The notes beneath the pieces are model-generated. The model saw nothing but the letters and a program-made list of their open reading frames with translations, ran no database searches and had not been told where the DNA came from. Source: an uncultured Mediterraneibacter sp. (GTDB lineage Bacteria; Bacillota; Clostridia; Lachnospirales; Lachnospiraceae). From it: 64,000 bases of DNA. Position 1 is the first letter of the stretch. Each line of letters opens with the position of its first letter. The DNA lies in the NCBI GenBank assembly GCA_944381935.1, contig CALWMN010000002.1, forward strand, positions 124,001 through 188,000, in the 5' to 3' direction. Of this stretch, positions 45,867 through 54,164 are shown in pieces. The position numbers were made by a program, and so were the translations under genes.

Positions 45867-46309
45867 GGTTCGTAATCCAGAGAGTAAAGGAAGCCTCTGT
45901 CACTGTGGAAGATAAAGTCATCGGGCAGATCGGGCAGGGGTATCTTGTCCTGATCGGAGTGGCAGAGGAAGATACAGAGCAGGTGGCTGACAAGATGGTC
46001 AGAAAGATGACCGGGCTGCGGATCTTTGAAGATGAGAATGGAAAGACTAATTTGTCCCTCCGGGATGTGGGCGGAAGCCTCCTGCTGGTATCGCAGTTTA
46101 CCCTTTATGCAAACTGCAGGAGGGGAAACCGACCCAGCTTTGTCGAATCGGGGGCTCCCGAGAAGGCGAACAGGCTGTACGAATATATTATCCGGGAATG
46201 TAAAAAGTCTGTACCTGAGGTACAGACCGGAAACTTCGGGGCAAAGATGGAGGTAAGCCTTATAAACGACGGGCCATTTACCATTCTGCTCGATTCAGAA
46301 AAACTGTAA
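45863..46309 (+). CDS. dtd: D-aminoacyl-tRNA deacylase
   Basis: Dtd removes D-amino acids and glycine wrongly put on tRNA. The 148-residue protein has [15 protein letters not shown], the SQFTLYAN motif and [11 protein letters not shown] with the Gly-cisPro-like end. The start is ATG 45863, ten bases after GGAGG. It overlaps the CPBP gene by four bases. The open frame extends far upstream but that part is out of frame with the protease gene. Confidence 0.96.
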   Translation: MRFVIQRVKEASVTVEDKVIGQIGQGYLVLIGVAEEDTEQVADKMVRKMTGLRIFEDENGKTNLSLRDVGGSLLLVSQFTLYANCRRGNRPSFVESGAPEKANRLYEYIIRECKKSVPEVQTGNFGAKMEVSLINDGPFTILLDSEKL

Positions 46310-46316
46310 AAAAGAA

Positions 46317-46389
46317 AGCTGTCTAGGGGACTTGAACCCCCGGCCTCCGCCTTACCAAGGCGACGCGCTACCGACTGCGCCAAGACAGC
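46317..46389 (-). tRNA. tRNA-Thr (anticodon GGT)
   Basis: A 73-base cloverleaf on the - strand with acceptor GCTGTCT/AGACAGC, D-stem GCGC/GCGC, anticodon loop TTGGTAA and T-stem GGGGG/CCCCT; CCA is not encoded. It stands alone, 7 bases beyond dtd. Confidence 0.93.
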
Positions 46390-46422
46390 TTGCATGCGCA
46401 CAGAAATCCATACGCAAAAAAT

Positions 46423-46451
46423 AATATACACCAACCATGTGAGAATGTCAA
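46423..46451 (-). promoter_or_regulatory. Promoter for tRNA-Thr
   Basis: On the - strand TTGACA (46451-46446), 17 bases and TATATT (46428-46423). Confidence 0.75.
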
Positions 46452-46559
46452 GAGAAATATGCTACGTTTTGCGGCATTTAAAACTGCCTGTCAGGGGGTA
46501 TGATATACTTTAAAAATATCGTGGTGTAAACTCAGGACAGGTCCAGAAGGAAGGTGCGC

Positions 46560-46952
46560 ATGATGATTGGAAAAAAGGAACTGCATGATTTGAGGGACGA
46601 ACTGGAAAGGCTGACAAACTTTATTAAACTGATGGAGGGGAGAGAGCTTCCGTATTTTTACCGGTATTTTGACGCGATGAAAAATAATATTGAGATTTTT
46701 CTGCGTGTCGGCGAAGAGGATGTCTCAGATCTTATTCCCCTGCTTGAACGGGACTGGAGGGCGTCGCACACAATATTTTTTGGCGTGCAGGAGTATAATC
46801 CGAAGGAAAGCAATCCAGAGGCGGATCAGGGAATCTGCCTCTATTTCGCGCAGCTCATCGCAAAAGTCGGGCAGTATTTTGAGTACGGGGAAAAGAGCTG
46901 TACCGGCGCATCCAACTGCACTTGTGGTAAGGGGAAATTTGTGATAAGATAA
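46560..46952 (+). CDS. Conserved hypothetical protein, cysteine-ending
   Basis: This 130-residue soluble protein has no family I recognise. It is helical at the start (KELHDLRDELERLTNFIKL) and ends in a cysteine cluster, SCTGASNCTCGKG, that could bind metal. The start is ATG 46560, close behind AAGGAAGG. A TATACT box stands about 50 bases upstream. It lies before glnS on the same strand with 40 bases between, so it may be co-transcribed. Confidence 0.65.
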   Translation: MMIGKKELHDLRDELERLTNFIKLMEGRELPYFYRYFDAMKNNIEIFLRVGEEDVSDLIPLLERDWRASHTIFFGVQEYNPKESNPEADQGICLYFAQLIAKVGQYFEYGEKSCTGASNCTCGKGKFVIR

Positions 46953-46992
46953 CATGCATGAATAAATCGTATGTGCTATTTAGGAGGAAAAC

Positions 46993-48666
46993 ATGGAGAA
47001 CGTAACTGTTTCTAAGAATTTTATTGAGCAGGAAATAGACAGGGATCTCGAAGAAGGTGTGTACGACCATGTCTGCACCCGTTTCCCGCCTGAACCGAAC
47101 GGCTACCTTCATATCGGACATGCAAAATCGATCCTTTTGAACTATGGGCTGGCGCAGAAATATGGCGGTACATTCCATATGAGATTTGACGATACGAACC
47201 CTACAAAAGAAAAGACGGAATTTGTGGATTCCATCAAGGAAGATATCCGGTGGCTCGGCGCCGACTGGGGGGAGCATCTGTATTTTGCCTCGGATTATTT
47301 TGACCAGATGTATGAGTGCGCAGTCCTGCTGATCAAGAAGGGCAAGGCATTCGTGTGTGACCTCTCGCCGGAGGAGATGCGGGAATACAGGGGGACCCTC
47401 ACAGAACCGGGGAAGGAAAGTCCTTACAGAAACCGCTCTGTGGAGGAGAATCTCAGGCTTTTCAAGGAGATGAAGGAAGGCAGGTATGCGGACGGGGAAA
47501 AGGTGCTCCGAGCCAGGATTGACATGGCGTCTCCGAATATCAACATGAGGGATCCAATCCTTTATCGTGTCGCCCATATGTCCCACCATAACACGGGCGA
47601 CAAGTGGTGCATTTATCCGATGTATGACTTTGCCCATCCGATCGAGGATGCCATCGAGGGGATTACGCACTCTATCTGTACGCTTGAGTTTGAGGATCAC
47701 AGACCGCTCTATGACTGGGTTGTAAGAGAGTGCGGATTTGAGAACCCTCCCCGGCAGATCGAGTTTGCAAAGCTGTATCTGACGAATGTGGTGACAGGAA
47801 AACGTTATATCAAAAAACTGGTGGAGGAAAAGATCGTAGACGGCTGGGACGATCCGCGCCTTGTGTCCATTGCTGCTCTCAGAAGACGCGGCTTTACGCC
47901 TGAGTCCATCAAAATGTTTGTGGACCTGTGCGGGGTGTCCAAAAGCCAGAGTTCCGTTGACTATGCGATGTTGGAATACTGCATCCGGGAGGACCTCAAG
48001 ATGAAGCGTCCCCGCATGATGGCAGTTCTGGACCCGGTCAAGCTTGTGATCGACAATTACCCGGAAGGGGAAGTTGAATACCTTGATGTGGCGAATAATC
48101 TGGAGAACGAAGAGATGGGGACCCGGAAAGTTCCGTTCTGCCGGGAGCTGTACATTGAAAGGGAAGACTTTATGGAGGAGCCACCGAAGAAATACTTCCG
48201 TCTCTTCCCCGGAAATGAGGTGCGGCTGATGCACGCCTATTTCGTGAAATGTGAAAGTTATGTAAAAGACGAGAACGGAAATGTGACAGAGGTGCACTGT
48301 ACGTACGACCCAGAGACGAAAGCGGGAAGCGGATTTACCGGAAGAAAGGTGAAGGGGACGATCCACTGGGTCCCGGCGCCGTTTGCACAGCGGGCGGAGG
48401 TCAGGCTCTATGAGAACCTGATCGACGAGGAAAAAGGTGTATACAATAAGGAGGACGGCTCACTGAACCTGAATCCAAATTCCCTGGCAATTGTGAAGGA
48501 TGCTGTGGTCGAACCGAGTTTTGAAGGGGCGAAGGCGTATGACAGTTTCCAGTTTGTGAGAAACGGATATTTCTGCATTGATGCGAGGGACTCTGTACCG
48601 GAGCATCTTGTGTTTAACAGGATTGTCTCCCTGAAAAGCTCGTTCAGGCTTCCGAAAAAAGAGTGA
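46993..48666 (+). CDS. glnS: Glutaminyl-tRNA synthetase
   Basis: GlnS charges tRNA-Gln directly. The 557-residue class I enzyme has the HIGH region [15 protein letters not shown], the FDDTNP motif, the tRNA-binding half, and [15 protein letters not shown] at the place of KMSKS, with the lysine of the loop in a changed context. Two C-terminal beta-barrels complete it. AGGAGG precedes the ATG. Many Firmicutes lack GlnRS and use GatCAB instead; this lineage has the enzyme. It overlaps the next gene by one base. Confidence 0.95.
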   Translation: MENVTVSKNFIEQEIDRDLEEGVYDHVCTRFPPEPNGYLHIGHAKSILLNYGLAQKYGGTFHMRFDDTNPTKEKTEFVDSIKEDIRWLGADWGEHLYFASDYFDQMYECAVLLIKKGKAFVCDLSPEEMREYRGTLTEPGKESPYRNRSVEENLRLFKEMKEGRYADGEKVLRARIDMASPNINMRDPILYRVAHMSHHNTGDKWCIYPMYDFAHPIEDAIEGITHSICTLEFEDHRPLYDWVVRECGFENPPRQIEFAKLYLTNVVTGKRYIKKLVEEKIVDGWDDPRLVSIAALRRRGFTPESIKMFVDLCGVSKSQSSVDYAMLEYCIREDLKMKRPRMMAVLDPVKLVIDNYPEGEVEYLDVANNLENEEMGTRKVPFCRELYIEREDFMEEPPKKYFRLFPGNEVRLMHAYFVKCESYVKDENGNVTEVHCTYDPETKAGSGFTGRKVKGTIHWVPAPFAQRAEVRLYENLIDEEKGVYNKEDGSLNLNPNSLAIVKDAVVEPSFEGAKAYDSFQFVRNGYFCIDARDSVPEHLVFNRIVSLKSSFRLPKKE

Positions 48667-50081
48667 TGTATGAGCTGGCGATAAACCTGCAGACGAAATC
48701 GAAGACTCCTCTCTACGAGCAGATATACAATTATATCAAGAGGGAAATCCAGGACGGGCATATCAAGAGCGGGGAGAGGCTGCCTTCCACACGTGCGCTG
48801 AGCCGCCATCTCGAGGTAAGCCGCAGCACGGTAGAACTGGCGTATGAGCAGCTTTTGTCGGAAGGTTATGTGGAGGCAGTGCCGTGCAGGGGGTATTTTG
48901 CTTCCCAGATCGACGAGCTTTACCAGCTTGAGAAGCCTGCTATCCCGGAATCTGAGAGCGAGACGGAATCCTTCCAAAAATATGATTATGATTTTACTCC
49001 AAACGGGGTCGACCTGAACAGTTTTCCGTATAATGTCTGGAGAAAGCTTTCAAGAGAATGTCTGACGGATGACAGGGCAGAACTGTTTCGTCTGGGGAAC
49101 CCTCAGGGAGAGTATGGCCTTAGAAATGCGATCAGCAGTTATCTCCATCAGGCGAGAGGAGTCAACTGCCGACCGGAACAGGTGATTGTGGGAGCCGGGG
49201 GAGAATATCTTCTCATGCTTCTGGTCACGGTTATCGGGAACGGGCATAGGATCGCCCTTGAGAATCCCACGTACAGGCAAGCGTACAGGCTGTTTGAGAA
49301 CCTTTCCTGCCAGGTGTGCACGGTGGACATGGACAAGAGCGGGATGCGCGTGGACAGACTGCAGGGATCCGGGGCGGACATTGCGTTCGTCATGCCGTCA
49401 CATCAGTACCCTCTCGGAATTGTCATGCCGATCAGACGCCGGATGGAGCTGCTGAAATGGGCGGATGAGAAAGAGGGGCGCTACATCATTGAGGATGACT
49501 ATGACAGTGAGTTTCGCTATAAGGGGAAGCCTATCCCGGCTCTCCAGGGATATGACAGCAAAGGGAAAGTGATTTATACAGGGACCTTTTCCAAGTCGGT
49601 CGCCCCCGCAATCAGGGTGGGATATATGGTGCTTCCGGAGTCTGTGCTTGAGGCATACCGGAGAAAATGCAGTTTCTTAAACTCTACTGTTTCAAGGGTG
49701 GATCAGCTGATCTTACAGAAGTTTATCGAGGACGGCTATTATGAGAGGCATTTGAATAAGACAAGGGCGCTGTACCGGAACAGGCATGACGTCCTGCTTA
49801 GCTGCCTGAAGGAAATGCATGGGAACTTTAGGATTTCGGGAGAAAATGCGGGGGTGCATCTGCTCCTGCGCTTTGGACAGGGAGTCTCAGAGGAGATGCT
49901 GGTCGGGAGCGCTGCAGAAAACGGCGTCAAGGTGTACGGCCTCTCAGGATATTATGTAAAAGAAGAAGGCAGAAAAGAAGGCCAGGGCGCTGTGATTCTG
50001 CTGGGGTATGCGAATATGGGGGAGGAGAAGATAGAAAAAGCCTGCCGCCTTTTGAGGAAGGCATGGGAAAAATATCTTTGA
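48666..50081 (+). CDS. MocR/GabR-type regulator (GntR helix-turn-helix fused to aminotransferase)
   Basis: This 471-residue protein has an N-terminal GntR winged helix (PLYEQIYNYIKREIQDGHIKSG to about residue 75) fused to a PLP fold-type I domain with the GAGGEYLLMLL, EDDYDSEFRY and GTFSKSVAPAIRVGYM segments, the lysine being the PLP site. MocR regulators control PLP, GABA or taurine genes. The start is ATG 48666, inside the glnS stop (TGATG). The target is unknown; nearby genes are not obviously PLP-related. Confidence 0.9.
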   Translation: MYELAINLQTKSKTPLYEQIYNYIKREIQDGHIKSGERLPSTRALSRHLEVSRSTVELAYEQLLSEGYVEAVPCRGYFASQIDELYQLEKPAIPESESETESFQKYDYDFTPNGVDLNSFPYNVWRKLSRECLTDDRAELFRLGNPQGEYGLRNAISSYLHQARGVNCRPEQVIVGAGGEYLLMLLVTVIGNGHRIALENPTYRQAYRLFENLSCQVCTVDMDKSGMRVDRLQGSGADIAFVMPSHQYPLGIVMPIRRRMELLKWADEKEGRYIIEDDYDSEFRYKGKPIPALQGYDSKGKVIYTGTFSKSVAPAIRVGYMVLPESVLEAYRRKCSFLNSTVSRVDQLILQKFIEDGYYERHLNKTRALYRNRHDVLLSCLKEMHGNFRISGENAGVHLLLRFGQGVSEEMLVGSAAENGVKVYGLSGYYVKEEGRKEGQGAVILLGYANMGEEKIEKACRLLRKAWEKYL

Positions 50082-50095
50082 TTCTCCGCGACAAA

Positions 50096-50126
50096 GCAGG
50101 AGGGATGCGCTATGCATCCCTCCTGC
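50096..50126. terminator. Strong hairpin between converging genes
   Basis: A perfect 13-base stem (GCAGGAGGGATGC / GCATCCCTCCTGC) has a five-base loop. The T-run is weak on both sides, with TTTG on the - strand. It lies between the MocR gene and the small - strand gene. Confidence 0.65.
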
Positions 50127-50143
50127 TACTGTCCATATCTATT

Positions 50144-50413
50144 CTATGCTCCGGCATTGCCGTTGGAAGAAGCTTCCGTATCTTCTCCGTCAGAAGATGC
50201 GGGTTCCTCATCGCGGTGGAGAGAAAAGTACTCTCTCTCAGACGCGGGCTTGAGATCCACATCCAGGTCAAAATCTTCGTCTTCTGTAAAATCCATATCA
50301 TTTGCGCTGCTCTCATCCGCGCTGCCTTTGCAGAGATATGCGATGATAAAACCGATCGCAGACCCGGCTGCAGCAAAAACAAAAAGCCACTTCAGGAATT
50401 TCTTCAAGATCAT
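50144..50413 (-). CDS. Small membrane-anchored acidic protein
   Basis: This 89-residue protein has an N-terminal membrane helix (about 6-28) followed by a strongly acidic tail containing DEDFDLDVDL and SEREYFSL, a pattern seen in short Lachnospiraceae proteins. AAAGGAG precedes the ATG at 50413; the longer frame to 50449 has no support. The function is unknown. It faces the MocR gene and is divergent from purA. Confidence 0.7.
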   Translation of the reverse strand: MILKKFLKWLFVFAAAGSAIGFIIAYLCKGSADESSANDMDFTEDEDFDLDVDLKPASEREYFSLHRDEEPASSDGEDTEASSNGNAGA

Positions 50414-50547
50414 AGTCTCCTTTCTGCACTGTAAGCTGACAGTCCCCATTATAGAAAAGAGGATATCGCTGATATGGTTCTTATTGTAATACTTTTTTCT
50501 GCCAAATACAATACCAAAAGGGAAGAAGAAAAATCCTGAAATAGTAT

Positions 50548-50576
50548 TTTACATAAGGGATAAATTATAGTATAAT
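50548..50576 (+). promoter_or_regulatory. purA promoter
   Basis: TTTACA (50548-50553), 17 bases and TATAAT (50571-50576), with an 80-base leader before purA. I see no purine riboswitch in the leader. Confidence 0.75.
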
Positions 50577-50660
50577 TAACGTCGGCGAATTGTGCTGTCC
50601 CGGACAGTGCTTAGCCGTTTACAAATAATCAAAAGCGGAATATACGCAGGAGGGTTTAAA

Positions 50661-51941
50661 ATGGTAAAAGCAGTAGTTGGTGCAAACTGGGGCGATGAGG
50701 GAAAAGGCAAAATCACAGACATGCTGGGGAAAGAAGCTGATATTATCGTCCGTTTTCAGGGCGGCGCAAATGCGGGTCACACGATCGTAAATAATTACGG
50801 CAAATTTGCGCTGCACACGCTGCCGTCCGGAGTGTTTTATGATCATACGACAAGTATAATCGGAAACGGTGTCGCTCTGGATGTCCCGGTCCTGTTCAAA
50901 GAGATACAGTCTATTGTGGAGAGGGGGGTCCCGTCTCCGAAGATCCTTGTGTCTGACAGAGCCCAGATGGTAATGTCCTATCACAAGAATTTTGACGCTT
51001 ACGAGGAGGAGAGACTGGGAGGGAAAGCGTTCGGCTCCACGAAGTCAGGCATCGCTCCGTTCTATTCGGACAAGTATGCCAAGATCGGATTCCAGGTCAG
51101 CGAGCTTTTTGACGACGGTCTTCTCAGGGAAAAAGCGGTGCGGGTTGCAGAGCAGAAGAATGTACTCCTTGAGCACCTGTACCATAAACCATTGATTGAT
51201 CCTGAGGAACTGTATCAAGAGCTTATCGGGTACAGAGAGATGGTGTCGCCGTATGTGTGTGACGTCTCCCTGTATCTTCACAATGCGTTAAAGGAAGGGA
51301 AACATATCCTCCTGGAAGGGCAGCTCGGCTCCCTGAAGGATCCGGATCACGGGATTTACCCGATGGTGACTTCATCCTCGACCCTTGCCGCATACGGTGC
51401 CATCGGAGCAGGTATCCCTCCTTATGAGATCAAACAGATCATTACAGTATGTAAGGCGTATTCCAGTGCTGTCGGATCAGGCGCCTTTGTGAGTGAGATT
51501 TTCGGAGATGAGGCTGAGGAACTGAGGAAACGCGGAGGAGACGGCGGGGAATATGGGGCGACGACCGGACGTCCGAGGCGTGTGGGATGGTTTGACTGTG
51601 TGGCGTCAAAATACGGATGCAGGATGCAGGGGGCAACAGATGTTGCATTTACCGTGCTTGACGTCCTGGGATACTTGGATGAGATCCCGGTATGTGTGGG
51701 ATATGAGATCGACGGGGAGGTCACGACAGAGTTCCCGGTGACACGTCTGCTTGAGAAGGCAAAACCGGTTTTCAAAGTCCTTCCGGGTTGGAAAACAGAG
51801 ATCCGGGGGATCCGGGAATATGAAAAGCTGCCGGAAAACTGCCGCAGATACATTGAGTTTATTGAGGAGCAGATCGGTTATCCGGTCACGATGATCAGCA
51901 ATGGGCCGGGCCGGGATGAAATTATTTACCGCAGCAGATAA
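50661..51941 (+). CDS. purA: Adenylosuccinate synthetase
   Basis: PurA joins IMP and aspartate with GTP on the way to AMP. The 426-residue protein has the GTP loop GDEGKGKI, the catalytic NAGHTIV, the RRVGWFDCVA region and a GTP base-binding end near GPGRDEII. Length is normal. The start is ATG 50661 behind GGAGGG; upstream in-frame ATGs lie in the leader. It is a single gene with its own promoter and terminator. Confidence 0.97.
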   Translation: MVKAVVGANWGDEGKGKITDMLGKEADIIVRFQGGANAGHTIVNNYGKFALHTLPSGVFYDHTTSIIGNGVALDVPVLFKEIQSIVERGVPSPKILVSDRAQMVMSYHKNFDAYEEERLGGKAFGSTKSGIAPFYSDKYAKIGFQVSELFDDGLLREKAVRVAEQKNVLLEHLYHKPLIDPEELYQELIGYREMVSPYVCDVSLYLHNALKEGKHILLEGQLGSLKDPDHGIYPMVTSSSTLAAYGAIGAGIPPYEIKQIITVCKAYSSAVGSGAFVSEIFGDEAEELRKRGGDGGEYGATTGRPRRVGWFDCVASKYGCRMQGATDVAFTVLDVLGYLDEIPVCVGYEIDGEVTTEFPVTRLLEKAKPVFKVLPGWKTEIRGIREYEKLPENCRRYIEFIEEQIGYPVTMISNGPGRDEIIYRSR

Positions 51942-51968
51942 GGCTGTGTCCTTAACCGGATAAAGGCT

Positions 51969-52019
51969 GCCGCAGGGCATTTTCCTTGCAAGGAAAATGC
52001 CCTGCGGCTTTTCTGTTTT
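51969..52019 (+). terminator. purA terminator
   Basis: A perfect stem GCCGCAGGGCATTTTCC with its complement and a six-base loop is followed by TTTTCTGTTTTG. Confidence 0.92.
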
Positions 52020-52110
52020 GACAAGAACAATTTGCCGGAAAAAGCAGTCATATTTCCATATGTGAGAAAATATAATATAAGGCTGAGACTTGATAAAAAG
52101 GAGGTATTTT

Positions 52111-52263
52111 ATGCGTCAGGACAGAAACGGGAAAACCATAGACATTATATCGATGGAAGAATACCTGAAAAAGAGACAAGCGATAAAGCCGCAGAAAGAA
52201 GGGGGAGATCCGGGGGGAAATCCCATGACCGCCCTGAAGCTGGCTGAAATTTTATATGTGTGA
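52111..52263 (+). CDS. Small 50-residue protein
   Basis: AAAAAGGAGG lies six bases before an ATG that opens a 50-residue frame. The product is basic at first (MRQDRNGKTIDIISMEEYLK), has a Gly-rich centre and ends in a hydrophobic TALKLAEILYV stretch. A TATAAT box lies about 40 bases upstream. The frame is short, but the ribosome site is ideal. It may be a small protein of the Lachnospiraceae core; the function is unknown. Confidence 0.6.
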   Translation: MRQDRNGKTIDIISMEEYLKKRQAIKPQKEGGDPGGNPMTALKLAEILYV

Positions 52264-52281
52264 GCATACCGAAAATAACTG

Positions 52282-52310
52282 TTTACGGCAAACATAATTT
52301 GGTATATAAT
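52282..52310 (+). promoter_or_regulatory. Promoter for the SEC-C/YdcF pair
   Basis: TTTACG (52282-52287), 17 bases and TATAAT (52305-52310). Confidence 0.7.
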
Positions 52311-52351
52311 GAAGTCGCGATTGAATTTCTATACAAAAGGAGCAATTTACG

Positions 52352-52867
52352 ATGAGTGAAAAATGTTTATTGGACCAGTGGAGGGATATGGCGTATGACA
52401 GGAATCTGTCAAAGGATCAGCTGGAAAAATTCTGGGGAACATATTTTAATATCGAAAAAGAGATTTATGAGCAGCTTCTTGACGATCCTGATACGGAGGT
52501 AAAGGGGACTGTCAGAGAACTGGCTGAGAAATATGGACAGGATGTCATGACAATGGTCGGTTTTCTGGATGGAATCAATGACAGTCTGAAAGTGCCCAAT
52601 CCGATTGAGACGATGACGGAGGACACAGAGGTCAGCCTCGGCTTTGACAAGGAGAGCCTTTACAAAAATATGGTCGATGCAAAAGCAGACTGGCTCTATG
52701 AGCTTCCGCAGTGGGAAAAAATATTTGATGAGGAGACCAGGAAACGTCTGTACCGTGAGCAGAAGCAGTCCGGCACAGTCCGCAAGGGAAGGAAGATCGG
52801 AAGGAATGATCCATGTCCGTGCGGAAGCGGGAAAAAATATAAAAAATGCTGTGGAAGAAATGCGTAG
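52352..52867 (+). CDS. SEC-C motif protein
   Basis: This 171-residue protein has a helical body (about 1-140) and a C-terminal SEC-C zinc-binding motif, [17 protein letters not shown], like the end of SecA. AAAAGGAG precedes the ATG. SEC-C proteins often contact ribosomes or nucleic acid; the role here is unknown. The next gene begins at the base after its stop. Confidence 0.85.
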   Translation: MSEKCLLDQWRDMAYDRNLSKDQLEKFWGTYFNIEKEIYEQLLDDPDTEVKGTVRELAEKYGQDVMTMVGFLDGINDSLKVPNPIETMTEDTEVSLGFDKESLYKNMVDAKADWLYELPQWEKIFDEETRKRLYREQKQSGTVRKGRKIGRNDPCPCGSGKKYKKCCGRNA

Positions 52868-53590
52868 ATGAAAGCCTATTTTTTGATTGTCGGAACTTTA
52901 TGTATCCTGTATTATGTAATGCTGGCTGTCTATTCAAGAAGGTTAAGCTCTACATTTGCAGGATTCTGGCTAATGGCGGGCGGCGCACATCTGATTATTG
53001 GATGTGTGCCGTTTCCATTATATGTATACAGGATCCTTGGCTGGGCGGTGGCTGCCATGTGGATGTTCTTTCTCCTGGTGGAGTTTCGTATCCTTTTTGC
53101 AGCATGGAGCAGAAAAAGGGAGAAGGCTGACTGCATCCTGATACTCGGGGCACAGGTGAGAGGGGTCCGTATTACAAATTCACTGAAGAGAAGGCTGGAT
53201 GCGGCGCTTCAATATCTTAGGGAACATCCCGGGACAAGGGTGGTCGTGTCAGGCGGACAGGGGAGCGGGGAAGAAATTCCCGAAGCCCAGGCGATGGAAG
53301 AGTACCTTATCTCCAGAGGCGTGGAAAAGGAACGGATTACCAGAGAAGACAGGTCCACGTCCACAAGAGAAAATTTTCGTTACAGCAAAAAATATCTGGA
53401 TGCGGACAGAGAGAAGGTCGGGATTGTGACAAATGATTTCCATCTGTACAGGGCTTCAATAATTGCGCGAAAAGAAGGGTATCACAACATCTGTCTCATC
53501 CCTGCCTCGTCGAACCCGGTTTTCCAGCTCAATTATCTCGTGCGGGAGTTTTTCGGCATATTGGCGCTGTGCTTTCCGGGAAGAAAGTGA
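52868..53590 (+). CDS. YdcF/DUF218 family protein with membrane helices
   Basis: This 240-residue protein has about three N-terminal membrane helices and a C-terminal DUF218 domain with ILILGAQVRG, VVSGGQGSGEEIPEAQAM and RSTSTRENFRYSK. The domain may bind S-adenosylmethionine or envelope precursors; SanA and ElyC are relatives with envelope roles. It starts directly after the SEC-C gene. The enzymatic activity is unknown. Confidence 0.88.
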   Translation: MKAYFLIVGTLCILYYVMLAVYSRRLSSTFAGFWLMAGGAHLIIGCVPFPLYVYRILGWAVAAMWMFFLLVEFRILFAAWSRKREKADCILILGAQVRGVRITNSLKRRLDAALQYLREHPGTRVVVSGGQGSGEEIPEAQAMEEYLISRGVEKERITREDRSTSTRENFRYSKKYLDADREKVGIVTNDFHLYRASIIARKEGYHNICLIPASSNPVFQLNYLVREFFGILALCFPGRK

Positions 53591-53685
53591 AGGAAGAACA
53601 CGGCCGTTACATCATGAACCATCTGTATAAACCATGTGGGAACGGGGCATACTGTTATTGATTCTGTAAAAGAGGAGGTAATATT

Positions 53686-54009
53686 ATGCCGGAATTAAAA
53701 TGTACGGTGCAGACCTGTGTGCACAATAACCAGTTCCTTTGCGCACTGGACAGGATACAGGTGGGAGGAGACAGCGCGAAGACGGCGCAGGAGACATGCT
53801 GCGACAGCTTCCAGGAAAGGAAAGAGGGGAGCTATACGAATACTTCGTCGATGGCTTCCGACTGTGCATGTGTGGACTGCAAGGCGACATCATGTATGTA
53901 CAATGACAACTGCGAGTGCCATGCCGGAAAGATCAGTGTGGAAGGCGGTGACGCCAGCCAGGCAAGCGGAACCGAATGTGCCACTTTCAAGTGTTGTGCG
54001 GCAAAATAG
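53686..54009 (+). CDS. DUF1540 protein with two cysteine-rich units
   Basis: This 107-residue protein holds two DUF1540 units. The first carries CTVQTCVHNNQFLCALDRI and a closing TCCDSF; the second carries CACVDCKATSCMYNDNCEC and CATFKCC. The cysteine spacing suggests a metal-binding or disulfide-rich fold. GAGGAGG precedes the ATG. The function is unknown, and the family is common in spore-formers. A terminator follows. Confidence 0.88.
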   Translation: MPELKCTVQTCVHNNQFLCALDRIQVGGDSAKTAQETCCDSFQERKEGSYTNTSSMASDCACVDCKATSCMYNDNCECHAGKISVEGGDASQASGTECATFKCCAAK

Positions 54010-54044
54010 CGGCTGCATTTTGAAACAGAAAACTGGCGGAAGAG

Positions 54045-54074
54045 AAAATCCGGGGTTATGCCTCCGGATTTTTT
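54045..54074 (+). terminator. Terminator after the DUF1540 gene
   Basis: AAAATCCGG pairs with CCGGATTTT across a GGTTATGCCT-type loop, followed by further T. Confidence 0.85.
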
Positions 54075-54080
54075 CTGTTA

Positions 54081-54109
54081 TTGACTCACCATATGCGCGG
54101 CGTTATAAT
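54081..54109 (+). promoter_or_regulatory. Promoter for the AI-2E permease/metA genes
   Basis: TTGACT (54081-54086), 17 bases and TATAAT (54104-54109). Confidence 0.8.
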
Positions 54110-54164
54110 CATACTATCTGCACAAATCAAAAGTCAATGAGGATGACAGGAAGGAAATGGGAAG

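Noticed and set aside
46855-48366. A long (503-codon) open frame on the - strand opposite glnS
   Set aside because: It mirrors a highly conserved synthetase gene, has no ribosome site or known family, and is a by-product of codon use.
50063-50434. 123-codon + strand frame opposite the small acidic membrane protein
   Set aside because: It runs through the hairpin terminator and lacks a ribosome site; the - strand gene has both a good ribosome site and a sensible product.
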